A DNA stretch of 16,658 bases from an uncultured Pelagibacteraceae bacterium (lineage in GTDB: Bacteria > Pseudomonadota > Alphaproteobacteria > Pelagibacterales > Pelagibacteraceae): positions 1 through 16,658 of the forward strand of contig CACJYH010000013.1 in assembly GCA_902597695.1 (NCBI GenBank), read 5' to 3'. Made by a program: the position numbers and the translations under genes. Under the pieces are notes generated by a model. It had not been told where the DNA came from, searched no databases, and was given only the letters and a program-made list of their open reading frames with translations. Shown one piece after another: positions 7,765 through 15,193 of this stretch (the first letter of the stretch is position 1; every line of letters starts with the position of its first letter).

Positions 7765-8757
7765 ATGAAAAAAAAAACGGCTTTAATCTTTGGTGTTACA
7801 GGTCAAGATGGTGCCTATCTGTCTAAGTTCTTATTAAAAAAAAAATATAAAGTCTATGGAGTGAAAAGGAGGTCATCAACAATCAATACTGAGAGAGTAG
7901 ATGATATTTATAAAGATATAAATACAAAATCTGATTTTATACTTTTCTATGGAGACTTGACTGACACGTCATCTATACTAAATTTGATTAAAAATATTAA
8001 ACCGGATGAAATATATAACCTGGCAGCACAATCTCATGTGCAAGTTTCATTTGAGGTTCCAGAATATTCTGCAGAGGTGAATAGCCTTGGCACATTAAGA
8101 ATTTTAGAGGCAATAAAAAATTTAAATTTAGAAAAGAAGGTAAGATTTTATCAAGCAGGAACCTCAGAAATGTTTGGCAAAACAAAAGAAAAATTCCAAA
8201 ATGAAAGTACTCCTTTTTATCCAGCAAGCCCATATGGTGTTTCAAAATGTTTTGCACACTCAATAACTGTAAATTATAGAGAAGCTTATGGAATCTATGC
8301 TTGTAATGGAATTTTGTTTAATCATGAAAGCCCTATCAGGGGAGAAACTTTTGTAACAAAAAAGATTATTCAAGGTCTAATGAGAATTAGAAATGGTAAT
8401 CAAAAAAAACTTTATTTAGGAAATCTATACTCTAAAAGGGATTGGGGTCATGCTAAAGATTATGTGGAGGCAATGTGGAAAATGTTACAACAAAAAAAAC
8501 CCAATGATTTTGTTATTGCAACAGGTAAAACTTTAACAATAAAAGAATTTGTAAATAAAGCAGCAAAAAAAATTGGTTTTAGGATAAAATGGCGAGGCAA
8601 AGGTATTAATGAAAAAGCAATCAATATTGAAAATAAAAAAATTATTATTGAGTGTAGAAAAAGATATTTTAGACCTGTAGAGGTTGATTATCTAAAAGGC
8701 AATGCTCAGAAAGCCAAAAAAATTATTAAAATGGTATCCAAAAATATCCGTAGATAA
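7765..8757 (+). CDS. gmd: GDP-mannose 4,6-dehydratase (C-terminus frameshifted)
   Basis: Gmd converts GDP-D-mannose to GDP-4-keto-6-deoxy-D-mannose in the cytoplasm, the first step to GDP-L-fucose and other 6-deoxyhexoses. The match is unmistakable: NAD(P) turn GVTGQDG at residues 10-16, RRSSTINTERVD at 35-46, the TSE triad start at 133-135, Y157/K161 of YxxxK, the family signature NHESPIRGETFV at 186-197, and RDWGHAKDYV. The last eight residues after K322 are not family-like. Dropping one A from the AAAA run at 8728-8731 changes the end to KWYPKIS...DEMIQHELENL, a normal Gmd tail, for a total of about 344 residues and a stop at 8798-8800. All catalytic residues lie before the lesion. The next gene, fcl, uses its product. 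Confidence 0.95.
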   Translation: MKKKTALIFGVTGQDGAYLSKFLLKKKYKVYGVKRRSSTINTERVDDIYKDINTKSDFILFYGDLTDTSSILNLIKNIKPDEIYNLAAQSHVQVSFEVPEYSAEVNSLGTLRILEAIKNLNLEKKVRFYQAGTSEMFGKTKEKFQNESTPFYPASPYGVSKCFAHSITVNYREAYGIYACNGILFNHESPIRGETFVTKKIIQGLMRIRNGNQKKLYLGNLYSKRDWGHAKDYVEAMWKMLQQKKPNDFVIATGKTLTIKEFVNKAAKKIGFRIKWRGKGINEKAINIENKKIIIECRKRYFRPVEVDYLKGNAQKAKKIIKMVSKNIRR

Positions 8758-8800
8758 TCTAATTGATGAAATGATACAGCATGAATTAGAGAATTTATAA
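8732..8800 (+). pseudogene. gmd: Displaced C-terminal tail of gmd, in the +1 frame
   Basis: Reading from TGG at 8732 gives 22 residues (WYPKISVDNLIDEMIQHELE and two more) before TAA at 8798-8800. This is the expected Gmd ending of the type xWxPxxs(f/l)xxLvxeMvxxDLe. It continues KAKKIIK from the main frame if one base of the four-A run is removed. The corrected stop then overlaps the fcl start as TAATG, the kind of junction expected between co-translated genes. The displaced tail is either a sequence error or a recent mutation removing 22 residues. Confidence 0.85.
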
Positions 8801-9738
8801 TGATTAACTTTCGTAGTAAGATTTTCATAGCAGGACATAAGGGTATGCTTGGATCTTCTATTTTAAGAATATTAAAGAAAAAAGGTTACAAAAATTTAAT
8901 TACAGTTGAAAAAAAGAAATTAGATTTAAGAAATCAAGCTTCAGTTCAAAAATTTTTTAAAAAGAAAAAATTAGATGCAGTAATTATTGCTGCAGCAAAA
9001 GTTGGCGGAATTAAAGCTAATATGAATTTTCCGGCAAATTTTATAAATGATAATCTACAGATTCAAACAAATCTAATCTCATCAAGTTATGAGAATAAGG
9101 TTAGAAAATTAATTCTTTTTGGTTCAAGCTGTATTTACCCCAAAGATTTGAAAAAACCTATTAAAGAAAATCAAATGTTGACTGGTGCGCTAGAAAAAAC
9201 AAATGAAAGTTACTCAGTGGCAAAAATTGCAGGGATTCAAATGATTGATGCTTTTAATAAACAATATAAAACAAAATATATTTGTCTAATGCCATGCAAC
9301 CTTTTTGGTCCAAATGATAGTTATGATTTACAAAACTCTCATTTTTTACCGGCATTAATTAAAAAAATTTTTTATGCGAGTAAAAATAAAAAAAATAAAA
9401 TTGTTAAATTATGGGGAACTGGCAAGCCTTTAAGAGAAGTTTTATATGTTGATGAGGTAGCAGAGGCTTGTGAATATTTTCTAAAAAAAAAAATAGACTC
9501 TAGTTTAATAAACATTGGATCACCTATTGAAATGACTATTAAAGATTATGCAATTAGGATTAAAAATAAAATAGACCCAGCTATTCAAATCAAATTTGAT
9601 AATAATAAAAAGCTTGATGGGGTAAAAAGAAAGAAATTAAATATATCATTAGCAAATCGTTATGGTTGGAAAGCTAAAATGAATTTTTCAAAAACATTAG
9701 AAAAAACTATTGAAGATTTTAAAGATTTTCACATATAG
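8800..9738 (+). CDS. fcl: GDP-L-fucose synthase (GDP-4-keto-6-deoxymannose 3,5-epimerase/4-reductase)
   Basis: A 312-residue SDR enzyme that epimerises and reduces the Gmd product with NADPH to give GDP-L-fucose. Family marks are IAGHKGMLGS with G12, G15 and G18, AAAKVGGIKAN at 64-74, GSSCIYP with S110/C111 at the active site, Y138/K142 of YxxxK in ESYSVAKIAG, MPCNLFGPNDSYD, and H181 in NSHFLPALI. GKPLREVLYVDEVAEA is also typical. The length is close to the E. coli enzyme (about 320). ATG at 8800 is chosen because the frame has a stop at 8764-8766 just upstream and because it overlaps the corrected gmd stop (TAATG). Together with gmd it predicts L-fucose in the surface glycan, although no fucosyltransferase can be singled out. 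Confidence 0.95.
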   Translation: MINFRSKIFIAGHKGMLGSSILRILKKKGYKNLITVEKKKLDLRNQASVQKFFKKKKLDAVIIAAAKVGGIKANMNFPANFINDNLQIQTNLISSSYENKVRKLILFGSSCIYPKDLKKPIKENQMLTGALEKTNESYSVAKIAGIQMIDAFNKQYKTKYICLMPCNLFGPNDSYDLQNSHFLPALIKKIFYASKNKKNKIVKLWGTGKPLREVLYVDEVAEACEYFLKKKIDSSLINIGSPIEMTIKDYAIRIKNKIDPAIQIKFDNNKKLDGVKRKKLNISLANRYGWKAKMNFSKTLEKTIEDFKDFHI

Positions 9739-9744
9739 AAATAT

Positions 9745-11394
9745 ATGATTTTTTTTGAGATAATTTTATTCATAATAAGTATATTTTTACTCTCATTATC
9801 CATTTCTGGATATGGAAGATTAATAAATATTCAAACAAAAGATAATCTTTTTTTAAATGTGTTTTTGGGTTTTATATTTATTTCATTTATTGTGACTATA
9901 TTTCATTTTTTTTTTAAAATAAATATTTTAGCTAGTTTTTTTATTTTTATATTTGGATTAATTTTTTTTTTATACAAGATTAACACAAATTTTCTTAGAC
10001 TATTTGAAAAAAGAAATATTTTTGGGGTAGTAATTATTCTTTTGTACATACCAATGTTTATATCTCAAAAATATCATGAGGATTTTGGTTTCTATCATCT
10101 TCCATATGCACTTGGGTTTCTTGAAGAAAAAATAGTTTTTGGATATGCGAATATTGATAAATCCTATGTTTATAACTCTGTATGGTTAAATCTTTACTCA
10201 ATTTTTTTTTTAAATGATAAAAATTTTAATTTTCTAACAATACCTAGTTACATACTATTTTTATCATTCATTTTATATTCAATAAACCAAATCATCTTAA
10301 AAAAGAATATTTTAACAAGTGATTATTTCTTAATTACAACCTTATTTTATTTAATTTTAAAATTTACAAGAATATCAGAATTTGGTGTAGATCTTCCCTC
10401 TTTAATTTTTTCAATTTTAGGAATTTATTATTTTATAAAATTTTATGAGACAAATTTAGAAATAGACAAAAAAAATTATTTTTATTTAAATTTGATCTTT
10501 TCTGTGTTTGGTATACTTATTAAATTGAGTGTTGCTCCAATAATCTTGCTAAGTATTATTTTATATTTTAAGAATTTTAGACTTCTAAAATTTTTTATTT
10601 TTAATCAAAAGTTTTTGGTTATTTATTTTCTTATTTTGTTTTTTTTTCTACAACAGTTTATATATACCGGATGTTTATTTTTTCCTAATAATCTTACTTG
10701 TTTAGATGTTAGCTGGTTTAATTACGATTATCTAAAATTATCAAGTCAAATCGAGCTTATCAATAAGAGCTATTCAATCGCCAAAAATATTTACTCCCCA
10801 AGTGAATATCTATCAAATTATATATGGTTTCCTTTTTGGTTGAAAAGAAATTATATTGAAATTTTAGAACATTTAACAACAATTATTCTACCCGTTTTAT
10901 TATTCGCTTTTTGTTTAAAAAAAAAAGATACAAATAAAGAAATTTTTAATGAAAAAAAGTTTATCTATCTTTTTGTATTTTTAAGTTTAATTTTTTGGCT
11001 CAATTTCTCTCCAGTCTATAGATTTGGTGCATATATTTTTGTTACTTTAGCATTTCTAATTTTATTAAATTTATTAGTCTTAAAAGAGTTTTCAAAAAAA
11101 ATATTTGTTTTTTTTGTGGCTATATTTTTATTATTCAGTTTCTCAAAAAATATTCTTAGAGTTAAAAATACAAACAATATCTTTTTAGGGATTCAAAAAA
11201 TCGAGAACTTATATAAACTTAGAGACGATATAAGTAATGAATATGCAAAAATTTATTATCCAGATATAGATAATAATAAAAAAAATGGATGGCAAGGAAG
11301 ACTATGTTGGAATACGCCATTTATTTGCTCTTATCAAAAACTAGATGTAAGGAAAAAGAATGGATATTTAATAATTAATAAAATACATAATTAA
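9745..11394 (+). CDS. Polytopic membrane protein, GT-C glycosyltransferase-like (uncertain)
   Basis: A 549-residue, very hydrophobic protein with roughly ten to twelve membrane segments and a hydrophilic C-terminal tail of about 70 residues. I do not recognise a close family. An early loop after the third or fourth segment holds HEDFGFYHLPYA (residues 111-122). An acidic residue followed by YH in the first large periplasmic loop is the usual position of the catalytic region in GT-C enzymes and in related polytopic proteins of bacterial glycan clusters. A second loop has CLFFPNNLTCLD, with two cysteines that could form a disulfide outside the membrane. The gene follows fcl by six bases and precedes a dolichyl-phosphate-mannose-synthase-like GT2 by three, so a role in transferring a lipid-carried sugar is plausible but inferred. 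Confidence 0.6.
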   Translation: MIFFEIILFIISIFLLSLSISGYGRLINIQTKDNLFLNVFLGFIFISFIVTIFHFFFKINILASFFIFIFGLIFFLYKINTNFLRLFEKRNIFGVVIILLYIPMFISQKYHEDFGFYHLPYALGFLEEKIVFGYANIDKSYVYNSVWLNLYSIFFLNDKNFNFLTIPSYILFLSFILYSINQIILKKNILTSDYFLITTLFYLILKFTRISEFGVDLPSLIFSILGIYYFIKFYETNLEIDKKNYFYLNLIFSVFGILIKLSVAPIILLSIILYFKNFRLLKFFIFNQKFLVIYFLILFFFLQQFIYTGCLFFPNNLTCLDVSWFNYDYLKLSSQIELINKSYSIAKNIYSPSEYLSNYIWFPFWLKRNYIEILEHLTTIILPVLLFAFCLKKKDTNKEIFNEKKFIYLFVFLSLIFWLNFSPVYRFGAYIFVTLAFLILLNLLVLKEFSKKIFVFFVAIFLLFSFSKNILRVKNTNNIFLGIQKIENLYKLRDDISNEYAKIYYPDIDNNKKNGWQGRLCWNTPFICSYQKLDVRKKNGYLIINKIHN

Positions 11395-11397
11395 TAT

Positions 11398-12105
11398 ATG
11401 ACAATCTCAGAAACTTTTAAATTTTCAATAATTGTTCCTGTTTTCAATGAAGAAAAAACAATACTTAAAGTATTACAAAATTTGAATGATTTAAAAAAAT
11501 ATTATGAAAATATTCAAATAATTGTAATTAATGATGGGTCAAACGATGATTCTTTAAAGATTTTAGAGAGTAATAAGTTTCTTTTTGATATTCTGATTAG
11601 CAATCCGAATAACAAAGGTAAGGGAAATGCAGTAAGAAGAGGAATAGAGGTAGCAGAGGGAGACTATGTGACGTTTCAAGATGCTGATTTAGAATATGAC
11701 TCAAATGACCTTAAAAAATTTTTAAAATTAATTAAAATATTAAAACCTGATTTAATAATCGGGTCAAGATTTAATTATGCGGATTACTCTAGATCACATT
11801 ATATTCTAAATAAAATTGGAAATAAATTAATCACTTTTCTTTTTAATATAATTTATAATACAACTTTCACAGATATTTATTCTTGTTATGCATGCTTTAA
11901 AAAAAAACTATTGATAAATGAAATTTTAAAATCAGATGGATTTGAACAACACGCAGAAATTCTTTGTAAGGTGATAAAAAATGGAAAAAAATTTTATGAA
12001 GTACCAATAAATTATAATGGCAGATCTCATGATGAGGGAAAAAAAATTAAATTTTATCATATGTTTGGTGTTATCTATCAAATTCTAATTGGAAAATTTA
12101 AATAG
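11398..12105 (+). CDS. GT2 glycosyltransferase, dolichyl/polyprenyl-phosphate mannose synthase-like
   Basis: A 235-residue GT-A enzyme resembling dolichyl-phosphate-mannose synthase (DPM1) and bacterial polyprenyl-phosphate glycosyltransferases. Motifs are IIVPVFNEEKTI at 11-22, VINDGSNDDS at 43-52, NKGKGNAVRRGIE at 72-84, the metal-binding D95-A-D97 within FQDADLEYD, and GSRF at about 122-125. Such enzymes move a hexose from an NDP-sugar to a polyprenyl phosphate on the cytoplasmic membrane face. It has no C-terminal membrane segments, unlike GtrB/ArnC-type members, so it is the short DPM1-like form. It lies three bases after the polytopic protein and five before the SDR-cupin-methyltransferase gene. 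Pairing with the polytopic protein suggests a donor-lipid and GT-C module; the sugar is unknown. Confidence 0.85.
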   Translation: MTISETFKFSIIVPVFNEEKTILKVLQNLNDLKKYYENIQIIVINDGSNDDSLKILESNKFLFDILISNPNNKGKGNAVRRGIEVAEGDYVTFQDADLEYDSNDLKKFLKLIKILKPDLIIGSRFNYADYSRSHYILNKIGNKLITFLFNIIYNTTFTDIYSCYACFKKKLLINEILKSDGFEQHAEILCKVIKNGKKFYEVPINYNGRSHDEGKKIKFYHMFGVIYQILIGKFK

Positions 12106-12110
12106 ATAGT

Positions 12111-14648
12111 ATGAAAAAAATAGTTATTACCGGAGCTCTTGGTTATATTGGCACTGAACTCTGTAAACTATATTCAGGTTTTAGTTGGAAATATGATGTA
12201 GTTGCTATTGATAATAGATTTATATCAGAAAGAGTTAATGAACTTAAAAGGAGAAAAATAAAATTTGTACAGGCTGATATTTTAAATTTAGATGAAATTA
12301 AAAGATATGTTAAAGAAGCCGAAGTCGTACATCATTTAGCTGGTATAACTAATGTTGCTTATGTTAAAAAAGAATCAAATCCTAGCCAAGATAAAAATAT
12401 TAAAAAAGTCGCAATTGAAGGTACTGAAAATGTGCTTAAATCAATGAATGATAATGCAACGATAGTTTTTCCATCAACTCATGTTGTTTTTGAGGGATTA
12501 AAAAAACCAAAAAAAAATATTGATGAAAATGAAAAAACATCAACTTTTTTAGCTTATTCATCAAGTAAAGTTGTGAATGAAAACCAAATAATTAATTCAG
12601 GAAAAAAATATGCGATATTTAGACTTGGATCTGTTTATGGTTTCTCAACAGATACGATGAGAATAAATATAATGCCAAATTTATTCTCGAAAATTGCTTC
12701 TCAAAATGGAACTATTAAGCTTTTTGGTGGTGGTGTACAATTTAAAAGTCTCGTTCCTTTAATAGATGTTGCAAGATGCTTTAAATTTGTTGAGGAGAAC
12801 AAAAAATTTAGTAATGGCATTTACAATTTAAGCAAAGAAAATACCACTGTAAAAGAAGTTGCTCTTATTTGTAAAAAAATAAACCCCAAATTAAAAATAG
12901 TTGAAACGAATGATGAAGTTCCAAATAAAGGTTATACACTTTCAAACAAAAAATTATTAAATACAGGCTTTGAATTTGTAAATAATCTTGAAAAATGTAT
13001 TGAGGAAATGATAACCAAATGGTCATATGAAAAATTTGATAAAAATTTAGAATATACTTTTGGAGGAGTAAGAGAATTTATTGATGAAAGAGGAAGAATA
13101 AGTAATTTTGATCTTCCTGAACCCATTAACATGATTGGCTATATAGAGTCAAAAAAAGGAACAATGAGAGCAAATCATTATCATCCTGTTCAAGAACAAA
13201 AATGTTTGCTCATTAAGGGTCAGTTTATTAGTATTTATAAAGATCTAGTAGATGAAAAATCAACTAAAATAACACATGTAGTTAATGAGGGTGAAATGAT
13301 TGTAACACAACCAAATGTTGCTCACACTATGGTATTTACAGAGGATACGATATTTTTAAATCTTGTAAGAGGTGAAAGAGAACATGAAAATTATGGTATT
13401 ACCCATACCATTCCTTATAAATTTGTTGACGATGAAGAAAAGGAATTATTAAGCTCAATTTATAAGTTTAACTGTAGATGCTGTGGTTCAAAAAAATTGA
13501 AAAGAGTATTATCCCTAGGCTATCAACCATTAGCGAACAATCTACTTGATAATAAAAACGATAAAAGCAAAGTATACCCATTAGAGCTAAATGTTTGTGA
13601 GGAATGTTTTAACTGTCAATTATCAGTTTCAGTCAACAGTGAAGAAATGTTCTCAAATTATCTTTACCAATCATCTACATCAAAAACTTTTAGAGAACAT
13701 TTTAAAAAAGCTGCGAAAAATTATATTAAAGAATTTAAATTAGATAAAGATTCTTATATTATTGATGTTGGTAGTAACGATGGTATAGGTTTGAAACCTT
13801 TTTTAGATTTAGGTTTTAAAAATATTCAAGGTATCGAACCAGCAAAAAATTTGGCTGATCTTGCAAATAAAAATGGAATTAATACTTTTCATGGTTATTT
13901 AGATGATAAAGCAACAAACCCAATCAAAAATGGAGCTGATTTATTATTAGCTTCTAATGTATTTGCTCATTCAGATGATTTAAAATCAATGGCGGAGTCC
14001 ATGAAAAAATTAATTAAACCCGATGGTAAAATAGTTATTGAAGTTCAGTATCTATTAAACACAATCAGAGATTTAACTTTTGATAATATTTATCATGAAC
14101 ATACAAATTACTGGTCTTTATCAACATTAAATAAATTTTTAAAAAGTTTGGATTTAATTGTATTTAAAGTTGAAAGAATTAATACTCATGGGGGATCAAT
14201 CAGAGTTTATGTTTGCCAAAACCAAAATATTTCAATAGATAATAGTGTAAACCAATTGCTTGCAGAAGAAGAGGCATCTGGGTTAATGAAATTAGCAACT
14301 TACATTAACTTTGGAAAGAGTATTCAAAATTTAAAAAAAAATGTTGTAAATAATTTAAAAAAATTAAAGAAAAAACATAAAAATATAGTTGGATATGGTG
14401 CTCCAGCAAAAGCAACTACTTCACTTAATTTTTTCAATATAAAAAAGGAAATTGATTTTATAATTGAAGATAATAAGTTGAAACATGAAAAATACATGCC
14501 TGGAGTAAATATTCCGATTATTTCAAAAGATAAATTAAAACTTAAAAATCCACTGATTTTAGTTTTAGCCTGGAATTTTTTTGATGAAATTAAAAAAAAT
14601 AATAAGGATTTAGCTAAAAGTTTCATAAATATTAAATCTTTACAGTAA
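12111..14648 (+). CDS. Three-domain fusion: SDR epimerase/reductase, cupin, and sugar C-methyltransferase
   Basis: An 845-residue single reading frame with three sugar-nucleotide enzyme domains. Residues 1 to about 303 are an extended SDR: GALGYIGT with G8, G11 and G14, PSTHVVFEG at 121-129, and Y149/K153 of YxxxK. Residues about 311-445 are a cupin with MRANHYHPVQEQ (H356, H358, E362) and a later H405 in PNVAHTM; it resembles CapF C-terminal or WxcM/RmlC-like domains. Residues about 453-845 are a TylC3/NovU-type C-methyltransferase: zinc cysteines C455, C457, C458, C496, C499 and C502, the SAM loop DVGSNDG at 552-558, YHEHTNYWS from 661 including H664, GGSIRVY, and GYGAPAKATTSLNFF in the C-terminal domain. 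Together they could epimerise, reduce and C-methylate a 4-keto-6-deoxy sugar nucleotide. The order of steps and the substrate are inferred. It is the last gene before the 5S rRNA. Confidence 0.88.
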   Translation: MKKIVITGALGYIGTELCKLYSGFSWKYDVVAIDNRFISERVNELKRRKIKFVQADILNLDEIKRYVKEAEVVHHLAGITNVAYVKKESNPSQDKNIKKVAIEGTENVLKSMNDNATIVFPSTHVVFEGLKKPKKNIDENEKTSTFLAYSSSKVVNENQIINSGKKYAIFRLGSVYGFSTDTMRINIMPNLFSKIASQNGTIKLFGGGVQFKSLVPLIDVARCFKFVEENKKFSNGIYNLSKENTTVKEVALICKKINPKLKIVETNDEVPNKGYTLSNKKLLNTGFEFVNNLEKCIEEMITKWSYEKFDKNLEYTFGGVREFIDERGRISNFDLPEPINMIGYIESKKGTMRANHYHPVQEQKCLLIKGQFISIYKDLVDEKSTKITHVVNEGEMIVTQPNVAHTMVFTEDTIFLNLVRGEREHENYGITHTIPYKFVDDEEKELLSSIYKFNCRCCGSKKLKRVLSLGYQPLANNLLDNKNDKSKVYPLELNVCEECFNCQLSVSVNSEEMFSNYLYQSSTSKTFREHFKKAAKNYIKEFKLDKDSYIIDVGSNDGIGLKPFLDLGFKNIQGIEPAKNLADLANKNGINTFHGYLDDKATNPIKNGADLLLASNVFAHSDDLKSMAESMKKLIKPDGKIVIEVQYLLNTIRDLTFDNIYHEHTNYWSLSTLNKFLKSLDLIVFKVERINTHGGSIRVYVCQNQNISIDNSVNQLLAEEEASGLMKLATYINFGKSIQNLKKNVVNNLKKLKKKHKNIVGYGAPAKATTSLNFFNIKKEIDFIIEDNKLKHEKYMPGVNIPIISKDKLKLKNPLILVLAWNFFDEIKKNNKDLAKSFINIKSLQ

Positions 14649-14656
14649 AATTATCT

Positions 14657-14684
14657 TTGACTATAAATTTTCTTTAGGTATAAG
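14657..14684 (+). promoter_or_regulatory. Dedicated sigma70-like promoter of the 5S rRNA gene
   Basis: TTGACT at 14657-14662 and TATAAG at 14679-14684 each match five of six consensus bases and are 16 bases apart. A start seven bases after the -10 falls at 14691, the first base of the 5S helix. The discriminator that follows (TATCGC, leading into GCC) is notably G/C-rich for this DNA, a property of growth-regulated rRNA promoters in other bacteria. The 23S gene is not upstream within this window, so the 5S needs its own promoter or a very long leader. Confidence 0.68.
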
Positions 14685-14690
14685 TATCGC

Positions 14691-14806
14691 GCCTGGTAAT
14701 TATAGCGAAGAGGTAATACCCGATCCCATTCCGAACTCGGAAGTCAAGCTTTTCAGCGCCGATGGTACTTTGTCTTAAGACATGGAAGAGTAGGACTTTG
14801 CCAGGC
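14691..14806 (+). rRNA. rrf: 5S ribosomal RNA
   Basis: This 116-base stretch carries the conserved 5S core (CCCGATCCCATTCCGAACTC, then GGAAGT and AAGC, then GCGCCGATGGTACT) and ends TAGGACTTTGCCAGGC. The ends pair as helix I, GCCTGGTAA with TTGCCAGGC, nine pairs including one G-U, which sets the boundaries to within a base or two. No 16S, 23S or tRNA gene lies beside it. An isolated 5S between a glycan island and rpmJ matches the known split rRNA operon of SAR11, where a hypervariable region separates 23S from 5S. Confidence 0.96.
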
Positions 14807-14822
14807 TAAACTCTTAAAGATT

Positions 14823-14948
14823 ATGAAAATAAAAAGTTCACTTAAATCAATTAAAAAAAGAGACTTAAATTCTAAACTCGTAAGACGTAGAGGGAGAGTT
14901 TACATTATCAATAAAACAAACCCAAAATTTAAAGCAAGACAAAAATAA
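14823..14948 (+). CDS. rpmJ: Ribosomal protein L36 (bL36)
   Basis: A 41-residue basic protein beginning [14 protein letters not shown] and ending [13 protein letters not shown], with the central [12 protein letters not shown]. It is the alphaproteobacterial form of bL36, a component of the large ribosomal subunit, and the length is exactly usual for that group. It lacks the cysteine/histidine zinc ligands of the classical 38-residue form, so it is the zinc-independent type. It starts 16 bases after the 5S gene, with AAAGA just upstream as a weak ribosome site, and may be read from the 5S promoter. The next gene starts five bases after its stop. Confidence 0.95.
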   Translation: MKIKSSLKSIKKRDLNSKLVRRRGRVYIINKTNPKFKARQK

Positions 14949-14953
14949 TTTTT

Positions 14954-15064
14954 ATGGATAATGAAAACCATAAAAAAACTTGGAATAATTTTACAAAATT
15001 TGTGTTGTGGGGAACTGTCGCGGTAGTATCAGTATTGATACTAATGGCACTATTCTTATTATAG
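14954..15064 (+). CDS. aa3-type cytochrome c oxidase subunit IV (small membrane protein)
   Basis: A 36-residue protein: a hydrophilic start MDNENHKKTWNNFTKF, then one membrane segment rich in V, L and A to the C-terminus. The TWNNFTKFVLWGTVAVV pattern matches the short bacterial subunit IV of aa3 oxidases (COX4_pro_2 family), a single-helix accessory subunit of the terminal oxidase in the inner membrane of alphaproteobacteria. In that class it is often encoded next to pntA, as here, with a nine-base gap to the pntA start. Too short for profile certainty by eye, but both motif and context agree. Confidence 0.8.
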   Translation: MDNENHKKTWNNFTKFVLWGTVAVVSVLILMALFLL

Positions 15065-15073
15065 AACTTCTTA

Positions 15074-15193
15074 ATGAAAATCGGATCAACTTTAGAAAAC
15101 CTAAAAATTGAAAAAAGAATTGCAATTACTCCTGAAATTGCAAAAAAATATATTTCATTGGGATTTGATGTTCAATTATCAACTAAACTATGA
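15074..15193 (+). pseudogene. pntA: 5' fragment of pntA1 (transhydrogenase alpha, part 1), cut by an inverted junction
   Basis: ATG at 15074 opens a clear N-terminus of the AlaDH/PNT domain (MKIGSTLENLKIEKRIAITP, then EIAKKYISLGFDVQL), as in proton-translocating NAD(P) transhydrogenase alpha. After about residue 38 the frame runs into DNA that is pntB on the opposite strand and stops at 15191-15193, so only 39 residues are readable where ~365-370 are expected. The missing remainder, apart from about 35-40 residues, is found on the - strand at 15783-16658. The fragment therefore marks a broken operon, not a small gene. Its position after the oxidase subunit is the normal pntA location. Confidence 0.9.

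Noticed and set aside
7997..8263. - strand open frame opposite gmd
   Set aside because: The opposite strand encodes conserved Gmd motifs throughout; the antisense protein has no family-like pattern.
8722..8740. Programmed ribosomal frameshift as the explanation for the gmd tail
   Set aside because: The needed shift is +1 and the site (ATT AAA ATG G) is not a known slippery heptamer; there is no obvious stimulatory stem or strong internal Shine-Dalgarno. A single-base insertion in the A run is simpler.
1..14648. Mobile elements, CRISPR array or attachment sites in the island
   Set aside because: No transposase or integrase motifs, no regularly spaced repeats, no tRNA and no flanking direct repeats were seen by eye; short poly-A and poly-T runs reflect base composition.
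15074..15193. A real 39-residue small protein
   Set aside because: Its sequence is the standard PntA N-terminus and its end coincides with the switch into inverted pntB sequence.
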